The notes below the pieces were generated by a model. The model did not search any database. It saw nothing but the letters and a program-made list of their open reading frames with translations, and was not told the origin of the DNA. A DNA stretch of 64,000 nucleotides from Chamaea fasciata (taxonomy: Eukaryota > Chordata > Aves > Passeriformes > Sylviidae): assembly GCA_029207755.1 (NCBI GenBank), contig JARCOQ010000002.1, positions 12,105,156-12,169,155 of the forward strand. The letters are read 5' to 3'. Positions 26,488 to 34,620 of this stretch are shown here, piece by piece (the stretch's first letter is position 1; each line of letters begins with the position of its first letter). Position numbers and translations under genes: made by a program.

Positions 26488-26684
26488 TGTCCTGGGTTGA
26501 AGTATATTCTATCACCATCTTCATGAACTGTTGACACCAGGTGAGGCAGTGCTCCCTGCCTCCTCCACTCTGGCTTATCTTCTGGTAATGGGCCCATCAG
26601 CACCTTTGCTACACAGCTCACAGATAACCCCCTCCTGGACTACCTCCTGTTAATGGGCCCATCAGGCCTTATCACATGACTCAC

Positions 26685-26701
26685 CATCCCATTGTGGGAT
26701 G
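26685..26701. repeat. Palindrome in LTR U3
   Basis: CATCCCA, spacer TTG, TGGGATG: a perfect 7-bp inverted repeat about 40 bases upstream of the TATA-like box. The 3' LTR has the same stem with a C:G to T:A compensatory pair (32360-32376). The position suggests a dimeric transcription-factor site, but the factor is unknown. Confidence 0.8.
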
Positions 26702-26739
26702 CTCTGCCCAGAGGGAGAAACCAAGCATTCCAGCCTGGA

Positions 26740-26745
26740 TATAAG
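26740..26745 (+). promoter_or_regulatory. TATA-like box of the 5' LTR
   Basis: TATAAG within GGATATAAGC, about 205 bases upstream of the ATTAAA signal. The spacing fits an LTR promoter and R region. The 3' LTR has it unchanged at 32415-32420. Confidence 0.7.
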
Positions 26746-26949
26746 CTGAGACTCTGAACACCAGAGGGGCACTTACCCACTGGATTCCCAGAGGACCCGA
26801 GCTACCAGACCTTTCTACAGAATCACTGCTTCAGGAAGACCACCTCACCTGGACTGCTTCCATCACTCCGCTCAGGTTGTATTCTGACTCTGTCAGTGGT
26901 CTTTTGTATTATTGCATCTATTTTATTTTACTTTCTTTCCTTTTTTCCT

Positions 26950-26955
26950 ATTAAA
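26950..26955 (+). terminator. ATTAAA polyadenylation signal in the 5' LTR
   Basis: ATTAAA follows a T/C-rich stretch. The identical signal in the 3' LTR is at 32625-32630, where it would end the proviral transcript. Confidence 0.65.
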
Positions 26956-27011
26956 TTGTATCTCTGACTTGGAGCCTCTCATTTGTTTTGCCTTCAAACT
27001 ACTACATTTTT

Positions 27012-27029
27012 TGGCGCCCAACGTGGGGC
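27012..27029 (+). other. Primer-binding site, lysine tRNA (Lys1,2) type
   Basis: TGGCGCCCAACGTGGGGC begins five bases after the LTR. It corresponds to the 3' end of tRNA-Lys1,2, the primer used by several betaretroviruses and lentiviruses. Its position directly after the LTR confirms the LTR boundary. A lysine site in an ERVL-like element is notable, because ERVL is named for leucine. Confidence 0.92.
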
Positions 27030-27088
27030 ACAAGGCACTGAGAAAAGTCAGAATTACAATTTTGTATTGAAGAAGACACCTGTTCGCT

Positions 27089-27388
27089 ATGATGCTCAAC
27101 ATGCTTACATGTGTCTTATATCTATCCCTCTATATTTTTCCACAACTGGGGTACTATCTGCCAGTCTTAATGCTCCTGCGTAGACCAGGGTATGGTACTA
27201 AAATTGCTTTAGTGGTCTATTATGTCCATTGCTTGATAAACTCCGAGGCAATGAACATTATTCAGAATATACACCCACTTTTGTTTTCTTGTTCTGGTCT
27301 AGGATGCTACATCTGGGGCCTTAACAATCTCACCCAGCCCCTGTGGGGAGGGGTGAAGAATGATTTTTTTCCAGCTTTTCAGGCATGA
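27089..27388 (+). pseudogene. Leader open frame with hydrophobic segments, overlapping gag
   Basis: A 99-codon frame lies between the primer site and gag, in the +2 frame relative to gag. Its product would have hydrophobic stretches near residues 5-30, 38-50 and 60-75 and an NLT sequon near residue 79. It ends 28 bases inside the gag frame, next to a 7-T run at 27363-27369. A one-base length change in that run would explain the frame difference, or the leader may be a separate upstream frame. No family is recognised. The ATG at 27089 is simply the first of the frame. This could be a membrane-anchored Gag extension comparable in idea to gammaretroviral glyco-Gag, or chance in a young leader. 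Confidence 0.35.
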
Positions 27389-28289
27389 CACAGCAGTTTT
27401 TGAAAATATGGAATACCCTCTGGATGCCAAGGACAGCATGATGTTGTTGTTAGTCCTGCTTTGTCTTCTCTGCACGGCCCGCACCATGCTTACACTACCT
27501 AGTGTGATACAGCGTGTTCTGGAGGAAGAGGGAAAAAGAAGCAGAGCAACAGTATCAGTGTCTACACAGAGTGTCACAGAGGCGAAAGGAACCAAAGGCA
27601 AGGTAACAGTGTCCTCATCTACACAGACCCTCACAGAAGAGAAAGAAGCCAAAAGTGAGGCAACAGTGTCCACATCTATGCAGACTGTTACAGAGGAGAA
27701 AGGGACTAAGGGTGCCATCAGCATCTCCACACAAACCATCACTGAACCGGAACAGCCTAAACCAGTAGCAGTTGCCCCCATTCAGAAGAAGAAATCAAGG
27801 ACCAAATCAGTCCGCATAGTGACTGATGAGGGTGCAGCAGGACCTTCACAATCAGCAGAAGAGACAGAGCCAGAAATCATCACTCGCTCTCTGTCTCTGG
27901 GTGAGCTGCGTGACCTGCGAAGGGAATTCACCCGCCAGACCAACGAGTCCATCCTGACCTGGCTGCTCCGCATCTGGGACGCTGCAGCCAATGACACCAT
28001 TCTGGATGGAAGTGAGGCCAGGCAACTGGGATCGTTGTCCCGGGATGTGGTCATTGACCAGGGGATTGGGAAAAGCCAAGAACCTCTCAGCCTCTGGCAG
28101 CGACTGCTAACAAGTGTGAAGGATAGATACCTTTGTAAAGAAGACCTCCAAGTGCACCAAGGAAAATGGAACACAATAGCACAAGGTATCCGATGCCTGA
28201 GGGAATTGGCTGTGTTGGAAATCATTTTTTCAGAAGATGAGAGATTTCCTAAAAACCCAGATGGTGTCCAGTGCACATCACGGATGTGA
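27360..28289 (+). pseudogene. Proviral gag, first part (to nonsense TGA)
   Basis: 309 codons; the frame opens just after an in-frame TGA at 27354, so 27360 is the first ATG and 27408 the next. Visible parts: a hydrophobic stretch at residues 27-40; four degenerate tandem repeats of 16-19 residues at about 63-134 built on an ATVSxSTQTxTEEK pattern; a basic KKKSRTKS patch; then a helical, capsid-like region (ELRDLRREFTRQ onward). The TGA at 28287 is followed in the same frame by the second gag part, so this is a nonsense break and not the natural end. The hydrophobic start is unusual for Gag. Identity as gag comes from its place between leader and protease. Confidence 0.75.
27546..27761 (+). 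repeat. Four degenerate tandem repeats in proviral gag
   Basis: Units start at 27546, 27603, 27660 and 27714 and are 57, 57, 54 and 48 bases long. Each encodes Ser/Thr-rich (A/V)(T/I)(V/I)S..(T/M)QT.TE followed by a Lys/Glu/Gly segment. The repeat array keeps the reading frame, so it may be subject to copy-number change between family members. Confidence 0.8.
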
Positions 28290-28874
28290 CTGAGATTTGC
28301 ATGGCTTGGACCCGAGATGTACTCACGTTACCTGGCAACACTGCAATGGAGGGAAGGTGAGGACAGGGTAGGTGTCTTGGCTAATAAACTAAGAATTTAC
28401 GAGGACACTGTCACTGCTCCAGTTCGTACCCATGTCTTGTCTGTGGAAACAAGACTGGCTGAGCAAGTCCGGAACTTGATTGAAGAAGGCCATCAAAAAC
28501 TGAAAAAAGAACTTAAGGAAGAAATTTACCATATCCAACCAGAGCCAATGAGAGTCTCTGCCATTAGGAGCAGGCGCTCCCCAGCCAGGGAGAGAGGATA
28601 CACACCACGAGGTAACCTCTGGTCTTTTCTTCGAGAGCATGGAGAAGACATGAGGAAGTGGGATGGAAAACCCACCTCCTCCTTAGCAGCCTGGGTACGT
28701 GAACTGAAAAGAGAAACACCTACCACAAAGAGCCCATCTAGAATCAATGTTGCTCCGGTCTCTCGTGCACAGAACTCCAGACGGTACAGGAATGATGATA
28801 TGACTGATCCTCTTGAAGGAACCTCAGAAACATATTTACAAGAAGAGAGCAATGTATGCCATGACCAGGAATAG
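28290..28874 (+). pseudogene. Proviral gag, second part (to TAG at the gag/protease junction)
   Basis: The same frame continues after TGA 28287; the first ATG here is 28317, but initiation at that ATG is not expected. The product has a charged amphipathic helix (about residues 45-75 from that ATG), then a basic RRSPARERG patch, a WSFLREHGEDMRKW block and an acidic C-terminus. No CCHC zinc knuckle is visible; the basic patch may serve RNA binding. It ends with TAG at 28872-28874, after which the protease frame continues without shift. Confidence 0.75.
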
Positions 28875-28939
28875 GGGGACCCTGCCTCTAGCCAGGTAGA
28901 GGAAAGGGACAATCGGATCCACTGGCTCCGATGGCCTGG
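28872..28939 (+). promoter_or_regulatory. Putative stop-codon readthrough signal with stem-loop/pseudoknot
   Basis: TAG (28872-28874) is followed by GGGGA and then a stem: CCCT (28880-28883) with AGGG (28905-28908), and CCTCTA (28885-28890) with TAGAGG (28897-28902), enclosing the loop GCCAGG. The loop word CCAGG (28892-28896) can pair with CCTGG at 28935-28939, giving an H-type pseudoknot. Gammaretroviruses make Gag-Pol by reading through a UAG followed by such a pseudoknot. That gag and pro share one frame here supports the same strategy. The folding is by eye. Confidence 0.5.
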
Positions 28940-30464
28940 AACATCTTACCCACAAAAATATACGGCTCTGGTTGATACCGATGCTCAGTGTACTCTGATG
29001 CCATCAAGGTATGTGGGAGCGGAATCCATTTCCATTTCTGGGGTGATAGGAGGATCCCAGGAGCTGACTGAACTGGAAGCTGAAGTAAGTCTAACTGGGG
29101 ACGAATGGCAGAAACACCCCATTGTGACTGGTCCAGAGGCCCCATGCATTTTGGGCATAGACTGTCTCAGAAATGGGTATTTCAAAGACCCAAAAGGATA
29201 CCGCTGGGTTTTTGGCATAGCTGCCCTAGAGACAGAAGGCATCAGACAACTAAGTACCTTGCCTGGACTCTCAGACGACCCCTCTGTTGTGGGACTACTG
29301 AAAGTTGAAGAACAACAACAGGTGCCGATTGCCCGAGCAACAGTGCACTGTCGGCAATATCGCACCGACAGAGACTCTGTGGTCCCCATCCATAAGATGA
29401 TTCGTGAGCTGGAGAGCCAAGGGGTGGTAAGCAAGGCTCGTTCACCCTTTAATAACCCTATATGGCCCGTGCGTAAGTCCAATGGAGAATGGAGACTGAC
29501 AGTGGATTACCGTGGCCTGAATGAAGTCACACCACCACTGAGCGCTGCTGTACCAGACATGTTGGAGCTTCAGTACGAGCTGGAATCCAAGGCAGCAAAA
29601 TGGTATGCGACCATTGATATTGCAAATGCCTTTTTCTCCATTCCTCTGGCAGCAGAATGCAGGCCTCAGTTTGCCTTCACCTGGAGGGGCGTGCAGCACA
29701 CCTGGAACCGACTGCCCCAGGGGTGGAAGCACAGTCCCACCATTTGCCATGGACTGATCCAGGCTGCACTGGAAAAGGGTGAGGCTCCAGAACACCTGCA
29801 ATACATTGACGACATTATCGTGTGGGGAAACACTGCAACAGAAGTCTTTGAGAAGGGAGAGAAGATCGTTCAGATTCTCCTGAAGGCTGGCTTCGCCATC
29901 AAGAGGAGCAAAGTCAAGGGACCTGCTCAAGAGATCCGGTTTCTGGGAGTGAAGTGGCAAGATGGACGGCGTCAGATTCCCACCAAAGTCATCCATAAGA
30001 TCACTGCAATGTCTCCACTGACCAACAAGAAGGAAACACAAGCTTTCCTAGGTGCCATAGGCTTCTGGAGGATGCACATTCCTGAGCCTAGCCAAATCGT
30101 GAGCCCTCTCTACCTGGTTACCCACAAGAAGAACGATTTCCACTGGGGCCCAGAACAGCAGCAAGCTTTCGCCCAGATCAGGGAGGAAATCGCTCATGCA
30201 GTAGCCCTTGGCCCAGTCAGGACGGGATCAGCGGTGAAGAATGTGCTTTACTCTGCAGCTGGGAGCCATGGTCTGCCATGGAGCCTTTGGCAGAAGGTGC
30301 CGGGTGAGACTCAGGGACGACCACTGGGATTCTGGAGCCGAAGCTACAGAGGATCCAAAGCCAACTACACTCCCACAGAGAAGGAAATCTTAGCCGCCTA
30401 TGAAGGAGTCCAAGCTGCCTCAGAGGTGATTGGTACTGAAGCACAGCTGCTTCTGGCACCTTGA
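28875..30464 (+). pseudogene. Proviral protease and reverse transcriptase, to nonsense TGA
   Basis: The frame continues from gag after the TAG; the first internal ATG is 28998, which lies inside the protease and is not the true start. The aspartic protease motif reads V-D-T-D-A (28971-28985) where retropepsins have DTG/DSG, so the glycine is lost; the later ILGIDCL block (near 29147) is the usual second retropepsin motif. Reverse transcriptase motifs: LTVDYRGLN, the catalytic Asp in TIDIANAFF (29616-29618), LPQGWKHSP, YIDD (29802-29813) and FLGV. The connection region with a TPTEKEILAAYE block follows. The frame ends at TGA 30462, a likely CGA-to-TGA change, and resumes directly after it. Confidence 0.95.
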
Positions 30465-31808
30465 CTACCGGTGCTGGGGTGGATGTTCAAGGGAAAGGTT
30501 CCTACCACACATCACACCACCGACACCACGTGGAGCAAATGGATCGCCCTGATCACGCAGCGCGCCCGTATTGGAAACCTGAATCGCCCTGGGATTCTGG
30601 AAATTATAACAAACTGGCCTGAAGGTGAGACCTTTGGATTATCCTCTGAAGAAGAGGAGGAGCAAGTGACACGGGCCGAGGAAGCCCCACCATATAACGA
30701 GCTACCAGAGAGTGAGAGACGATATGCCCTTTTCACCCACAGTTCCTGCCGAATTGTAGGTGCTAACCGGAAATGGAAAGCTGCTGTATGGAGCCCCACA
30801 CGACGAGTTGCACAAGCTACCGAGGGAGAAGGTGGATCGAGTCAGGTCGCAGAGCTTAAAGCTGTCCAGCTGGCTTTGGATATTGCTGAACGAGAGAAGT
30901 GGCCGAGGCTCTATCTCTACACTGACTCATGGATGGTGGCTAATGCTCTGTGGGGATGGCTGGACCACTGGAGAAAGGCCAACTGGCAGCGCAGAGGGAA
31001 ACCCATCTGGGCTGCTGAGATTTGGCAAGACATCGCCACCCGAGTAGAAAGGCTGACCGTGAAGGTTCGACACGTGGATGCGCACGTACCCAAGAGTCGG
31101 GCTAATGAAGAACATCATAACAATGAGCAGGTGGATCGAGCTGACAAGGTGAAAGTATCACAGGTTGATCTAGACTGGCAGCACAAAGGAGAATTATTCC
31201 TAGCTCGTTGGGCTCATGATGCCTCTGGTCATCAAGGGAGAGATGCAACATATCGATGGACTCTTGACCAAGGGGTGGACATAACAATGGACAGCATCTC
31301 CCAGGCTATCCATGACTGCGAGACCTGTGCTGCAATCAAACAGGCCAAGCGAGTGAAGCCTCTGTGGTATGGTGGACGATGGTCAAAGTATAGGTATGGG
31401 GAAGCCTGGCAAATTGACTACATCACCCTTCCCCAAACCCGCCAAGGCAAGCACTACGTGCTCACCATGATGGAAGCAACCACTGGATGGCTGGAGACCT
31501 ACCCTGTGCCTCATGCTACTGCCCGGAACACCATCTTGGGCCTGGAAAAGCAGGTCCTGTGGAGACATGGCACCCCTGAGAGAATTGAGTCAGACAACGG
31601 GACTCATTTCAAGAATGGCCTCATAAGCACTTGGGCCAGAGAACACGGAATCGAATGGATATACCATATCCCATATCATGCACCAGCTGCCGGGAAGGTG
31701 GAACGCTGCAATGGACTGCTTAAAACTACCCTTAAGGCACTTGGTGGAGGGACCTTCAAAAATTGGGAACAGAACTTAGCAAAGGCCACCTGGATGGTCA
31801 ATACCTGA
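30465..31808 (+). pseudogene. Proviral RNase H and integrase core, to nonsense TGA
   Basis: This is the same frame as the preceding pol segment. The RNase H residues Glu (30852-30854, AELKA) and Asp (30924-30926, YTDSW) and the VDAHVP block are present. The first catalytic Asp position reads His (CAC, 30738-30740; THSS in place of TDGS). The integrase has its zinc-binding H-x4-H (31215 and 31230) and C-x2-C (31317 and 31326), and the catalytic triad Asp 31416, Asp 31593 and Glu 31701 with exactly 35 residues between the last two. It ends at TGA 31806 in a CCTGAGG context, again a likely CGA change. The integrase core looks intact; RNase H does not. Confidence 0.95.
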
Positions 31809-32063
31809 GGGTCCATCAATCGAGCTGGTCCTGCCCAATCTGAATCCTTGCATACAGTGGATGGAGATAGGCTCCCTGTGGTACACATGAGAGATATGTT
31901 AGGAAAGACTGTTTGGATTAATCTCACCTCAGGCAAGGGCAAACGCATTCGTGGGGTTGTCTTTGCTCAAGGACCTGGTTACACTTGGTGGGTGATTCAA
32001 AAGGGTGGGGAAACCCACTGTGTACCACAAGGAGACCTTATTTTAAGTGAGAATTGTGTGTAG
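31809..32063 (+). pseudogene. Proviral integrase C-terminal domain
   Basis: The same frame continues after TGA 31806 to a TAG at 32061-32063. It encodes a short Gly/Trp-rich segment (VWINLTSGKG, then TWWVIQKGG and VPQGD) of the SH3-like kind seen at the end of retroviral integrases. This ends the coding part; no env or dUTPase follows. Confidence 0.85.
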
Positions 32064-32071
32064 GTTTTCAT

Positions 32072-32102
<31 letters not shown>

Positions 32103-32162
32103 AGTTTAAGGAAGGTATTGATTTGGGATGATGTAGATGGTAATAGAATAAGGGGGGGAAAA
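32064..32162 (+). other. Proviral 3' untranslated segment with (TA)n(TG)n microsatellite
   Basis: The 99 bases between the integrase stop and the 3' LTR hold (TA)5(TG)10-like repeats at 32072-32102 and the polypurine tract. No trace of an envelope gene is present. Confidence 0.9.
32150..32162 (+). other. Polypurine tract
   Basis: AAGGGGGGGAAAA abuts the 3' LTR start (TGTCCTGG). This purine run would prime plus-strand DNA synthesis. Its position confirms the LTR boundary. Confidence 0.93.
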
Positions 32163-32681
32163 TGTCCTGGGTTGAAGTATATTCTATCACCATCTTCAAG
32201 AACTGTTGACACCAGGTGAGGCAGTGCTCCCTGCCTCCTCCACTCTGGCTTATCTTCTGGTAATGGGCCCATCAGCACCTTTGCCGCACAGCTCACAGAT
32301 AATCCCCTCCTGGACTACCTCCTGTTAATGGGCCCATCAGGCCTTATCACATGACTCACCATCTCATTGTGAGATGCTCCACCCAGAGGGAGAAACCAAG
32401 CATTCCAGCCTGGATATAAGCTGAGACTCTGAACACCAGAGGGGCACTTACCCACTGGATTCCCAGAGGACCCGAGCTACCAGACCTTTCTACAGAATCA
32501 CTGCTTCAGGAAGACCACCTCATCTGGACTGCTTCCATCACTCCGCTCAGGTTGTATTCTGACTCTGTCAGTGGTCTTTTGTATTATTGCATCTATTTTA
32601 TTTTACTTTCTTTCCTTTTTTCCTATTAAATTGTATCTCTGACTTGGAGCCTCTCATTTGTTTTGCCTTCAAACTACTACA
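32163..32681 (+). repeat. 3' LTR of the provirus
   Basis: 519 bases, TGTCCTGG to CTACTACA, alignable without gaps to the 5' LTR. It differs at nine sites: one transversion near the start, two in the TTGC(T/C)(A/G)CACAG word, one in GATAA(C/T)CCC, two in the palindrome, two just after the palindrome and one in CTCA(C/T)CTGG. TATA-like box at 32415-32420; ATTAAA at 32625-32630, which would polyadenylate the proviral RNA. Confidence 0.97.
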
Positions 32682-32686
32682 GTACT
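32682..32686 (+). repeat. Target-site duplication of the provirus, right copy (gtact)
   Basis: It matches 26483-26487 exactly. Because it is intact, the two LTRs belong to one insertion and have not been exchanged with another locus. Confidence 0.95.
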
Positions 32687-34547
32687 TCAATTACTGATAA
32701 ACTTCTGAGGTGTTTAAACTAGTTTATGAGCTACAACTGATCAATCCATAGCAGTATCTCTACCCCACTTGTTATTTAAAGAGGTTTAACTGGCGAATAG
32801 ATTAATGTATACAGCTGGGAACTTTGATTCTAGCAAAACTGCTGTTTCTCAGATATGGAAAGAAGAAAGTTTTTTAAATTAATATACTTCTACTTTATGG
32901 TTTTTACCCAAATCTTTTATTCTGAGAAATGAGAAAATCCATACTTGAAATGAAAACTTCTATTTGCTTTTTGAAACAATCTATCTCTTTGTTCGAGTTG
33001 AGCTCTTTATCCATAAGGATAAGTTTATTTTGGAAAAGAAGGATGTGAGGCAAAGGGATTTTTTTTATTAGCAATTCAGTATTGATTTTTGTGATGATCT
33101 CATGCGAAGTTCAATAAAATATATCCAAGAACAATTTTTTCTTCACATAAAAATCATTTGCTCTAAGCCTGTGCTCCTCTTATTATAAGTAGTAACTTTG
33201 TAAAAAGCAAACGGAGAGCATATCTGGTTTAGTACCTAACTTTAGAAATGGAAGAGTATCTGTGCCCTTTAAAATTTTACATTCAAGATACAAATATATT
33301 TTAAAATAAACTAGGATTAAAATGTATCTAAAATCTGGCTACTGAAGTACCAGTAACAGCAATTAAACAACCCCAAACCCAAAACCAAACATGCTGATCA
33401 CACGGAATTTTTAAAGGGTTTGTTTTGGTAAGTCCATATGCATAATCCCAATTTTATAATTTTCATTTATAGTAATGATGTTCAAACCCTATTATCTGTT
33501 GGATTGTTATGCAATGGAAATTGAGCTAACATGTCATTCATAATGGTTTTTTAAGAGGTTGATCAGCTTGTATTACCATACATCTCATTGCCAAGGTGCT
33601 AGAGAAAAAAAAATAGGAGTTATTATATCAGTATATGCAAAAATAGATTCTCCCCACTTGTTTCAGGGGAGAGTGAGAGTTAGAGTACACATATTTGAAT
33701 TGCGATGCAATTACTATTAGATTACAAATAGAGATTGCAAAAAGTAGAACTTCTTTTGCATCATTTTTCTAGTATATATAATCAAAATTATTTCTTTAGT
33801 TATATTTATTAGGTATGTCTGCTTCTGAACCCCTGTGTTTTAGACAGTTGGCCAGTATGTTTCCAGTAAAAAATTAAGAATCCAGGTATAAATATGTTAA
33901 GGGCATGAATATAAACTAAAAATTTTAATAATCTATTCATTAGGCAGGGGTTGATTGAAAGAAAAATTAAGTAGAAAACACACCCATTTACTAGTTAGCC
34001 TGGCTTTAAAAAACTTGATTTGCATCAGAAACATTTCTAGTCTAGTCTTTTGTTGTTTGTTTGGTTTTTTGGGTTTTTTTTTGTTTGTTTGTTTGTTTTC
34101 CCCAAAGAAATGGTATTTCACTGAGGTGAAATTTGCACTCAAAATATGAAAGAAGGATCTTTTTGTTTTCGTTGAGAACTGAATTTGCCTGCAAGAAATG
34201 GTGAAATTATTTATGAACACAAGTCTATTATAACTATAGTCTCATTAGGAATTCTTAACAGACAAATAATGTTGGAAAGGTTAATTAATTCATCTTTTAT
34301 TCTCTATGTCAAAACCCAATTTCGACAGAACCAGGTGTATTTCATCAAAACATTACTTAATAACTTTTAAATGGCACAACTGAATTTCTTCTGTATAATT
34401 CATTTTCCTTTTTATCACAAACACAAAAAAAAAAAAGCAATAAAGCAATAAGGTCCTTGCATGTGCACAATTTTCAGCACCACAGTATAAGAAAGTTATA
34501 AAGATATTAGAGAGTGTCCAAAGGATAGCAGAACATGGAATGATTCC
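32687..34547. other. Gene-free AT-rich DNA
   Basis: Only a T/G-rich simple tract at 34048-34100 stands out. Opposed 95- and 64-codon frames there are low-complexity artefacts. No repeat family is recognised. Confidence 0.5.
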
Positions 34548-34620
34548 TGTGCTGGGCCAGGAGTGGGACTTTGATGATCAATGGGAGTCCCTTCCAACTC
34601 AGGATATTCTATGATTCTCT
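34548..34620 (+). mobile_element. CR1 LINE 3' tail fragment
   Basis: GCTGGGCCAGGAGTGGGACTTTGATGATC, then GGGAGTCCCTTCCAACTCAGGATATTCTATGATTCT, is the 3' end of the CR1 group that has the CCAACTCAGGATATTC form, like the copy at 51611. Only about 70 bases are clear. Confidence 0.8.

Larger units (their letters stand above)
26488..27006 (+). repeat. 5' LTR of the provirus
   Basis: It starts TGTCCTGGG and ends CTACTACA, and is the same length as the 3' LTR with 9 substitutions, 8 of them transitions. It holds a TATA-like box (26740-26745), an ATTAAA polyadenylation signal (26950-26955) and a 7-bp palindromic stem (26685-26701). U3 is therefore roughly 26488-26765, with R and U5 after it; the exact cap site cannot be read. 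Confidence 0.97.
26488..32681 (+). mobile_element. Near-complete env-less endogenous retrovirus (ERVL-like), 6194 bp
   Basis: The order is 5' LTR, primer-binding site, leader, gag, protease, reverse transcriptase, RNase H, integrase, polypurine tract, 3' LTR. Both LTRs are 519 bp with TG...CA ends, and a 5-bp target duplication flanks the unit. Only 99 bases separate the last pol codon from the 3' LTR, so there is no room for env. The lack of env, the 5-bp duplication and the character of pol point to the avian ERVL (class III) group, while the primer site is of lysine-tRNA type; the class call is inference. All gag-pol segments lie in one frame with four stop codons and no frameshift. The 9 LTR mismatches (1.7%) indicate a recent insertion. 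The copy is probably not autonomous because of nonsense codons and altered catalytic motifs. Confidence 0.97.

Noticed and set aside
28872..28998. Ribosomal frameshift between gag and protease
   Set aside because: Gag and protease are in the same frame, so no shift is needed; readthrough or a mutated stop are the options.
32064..32162. Envelope or dUTPase gene in the provirus
   Set aside because: Only 99 bases lie between the integrase stop and the 3' LTR, and no such motifs are seen elsewhere in pol.
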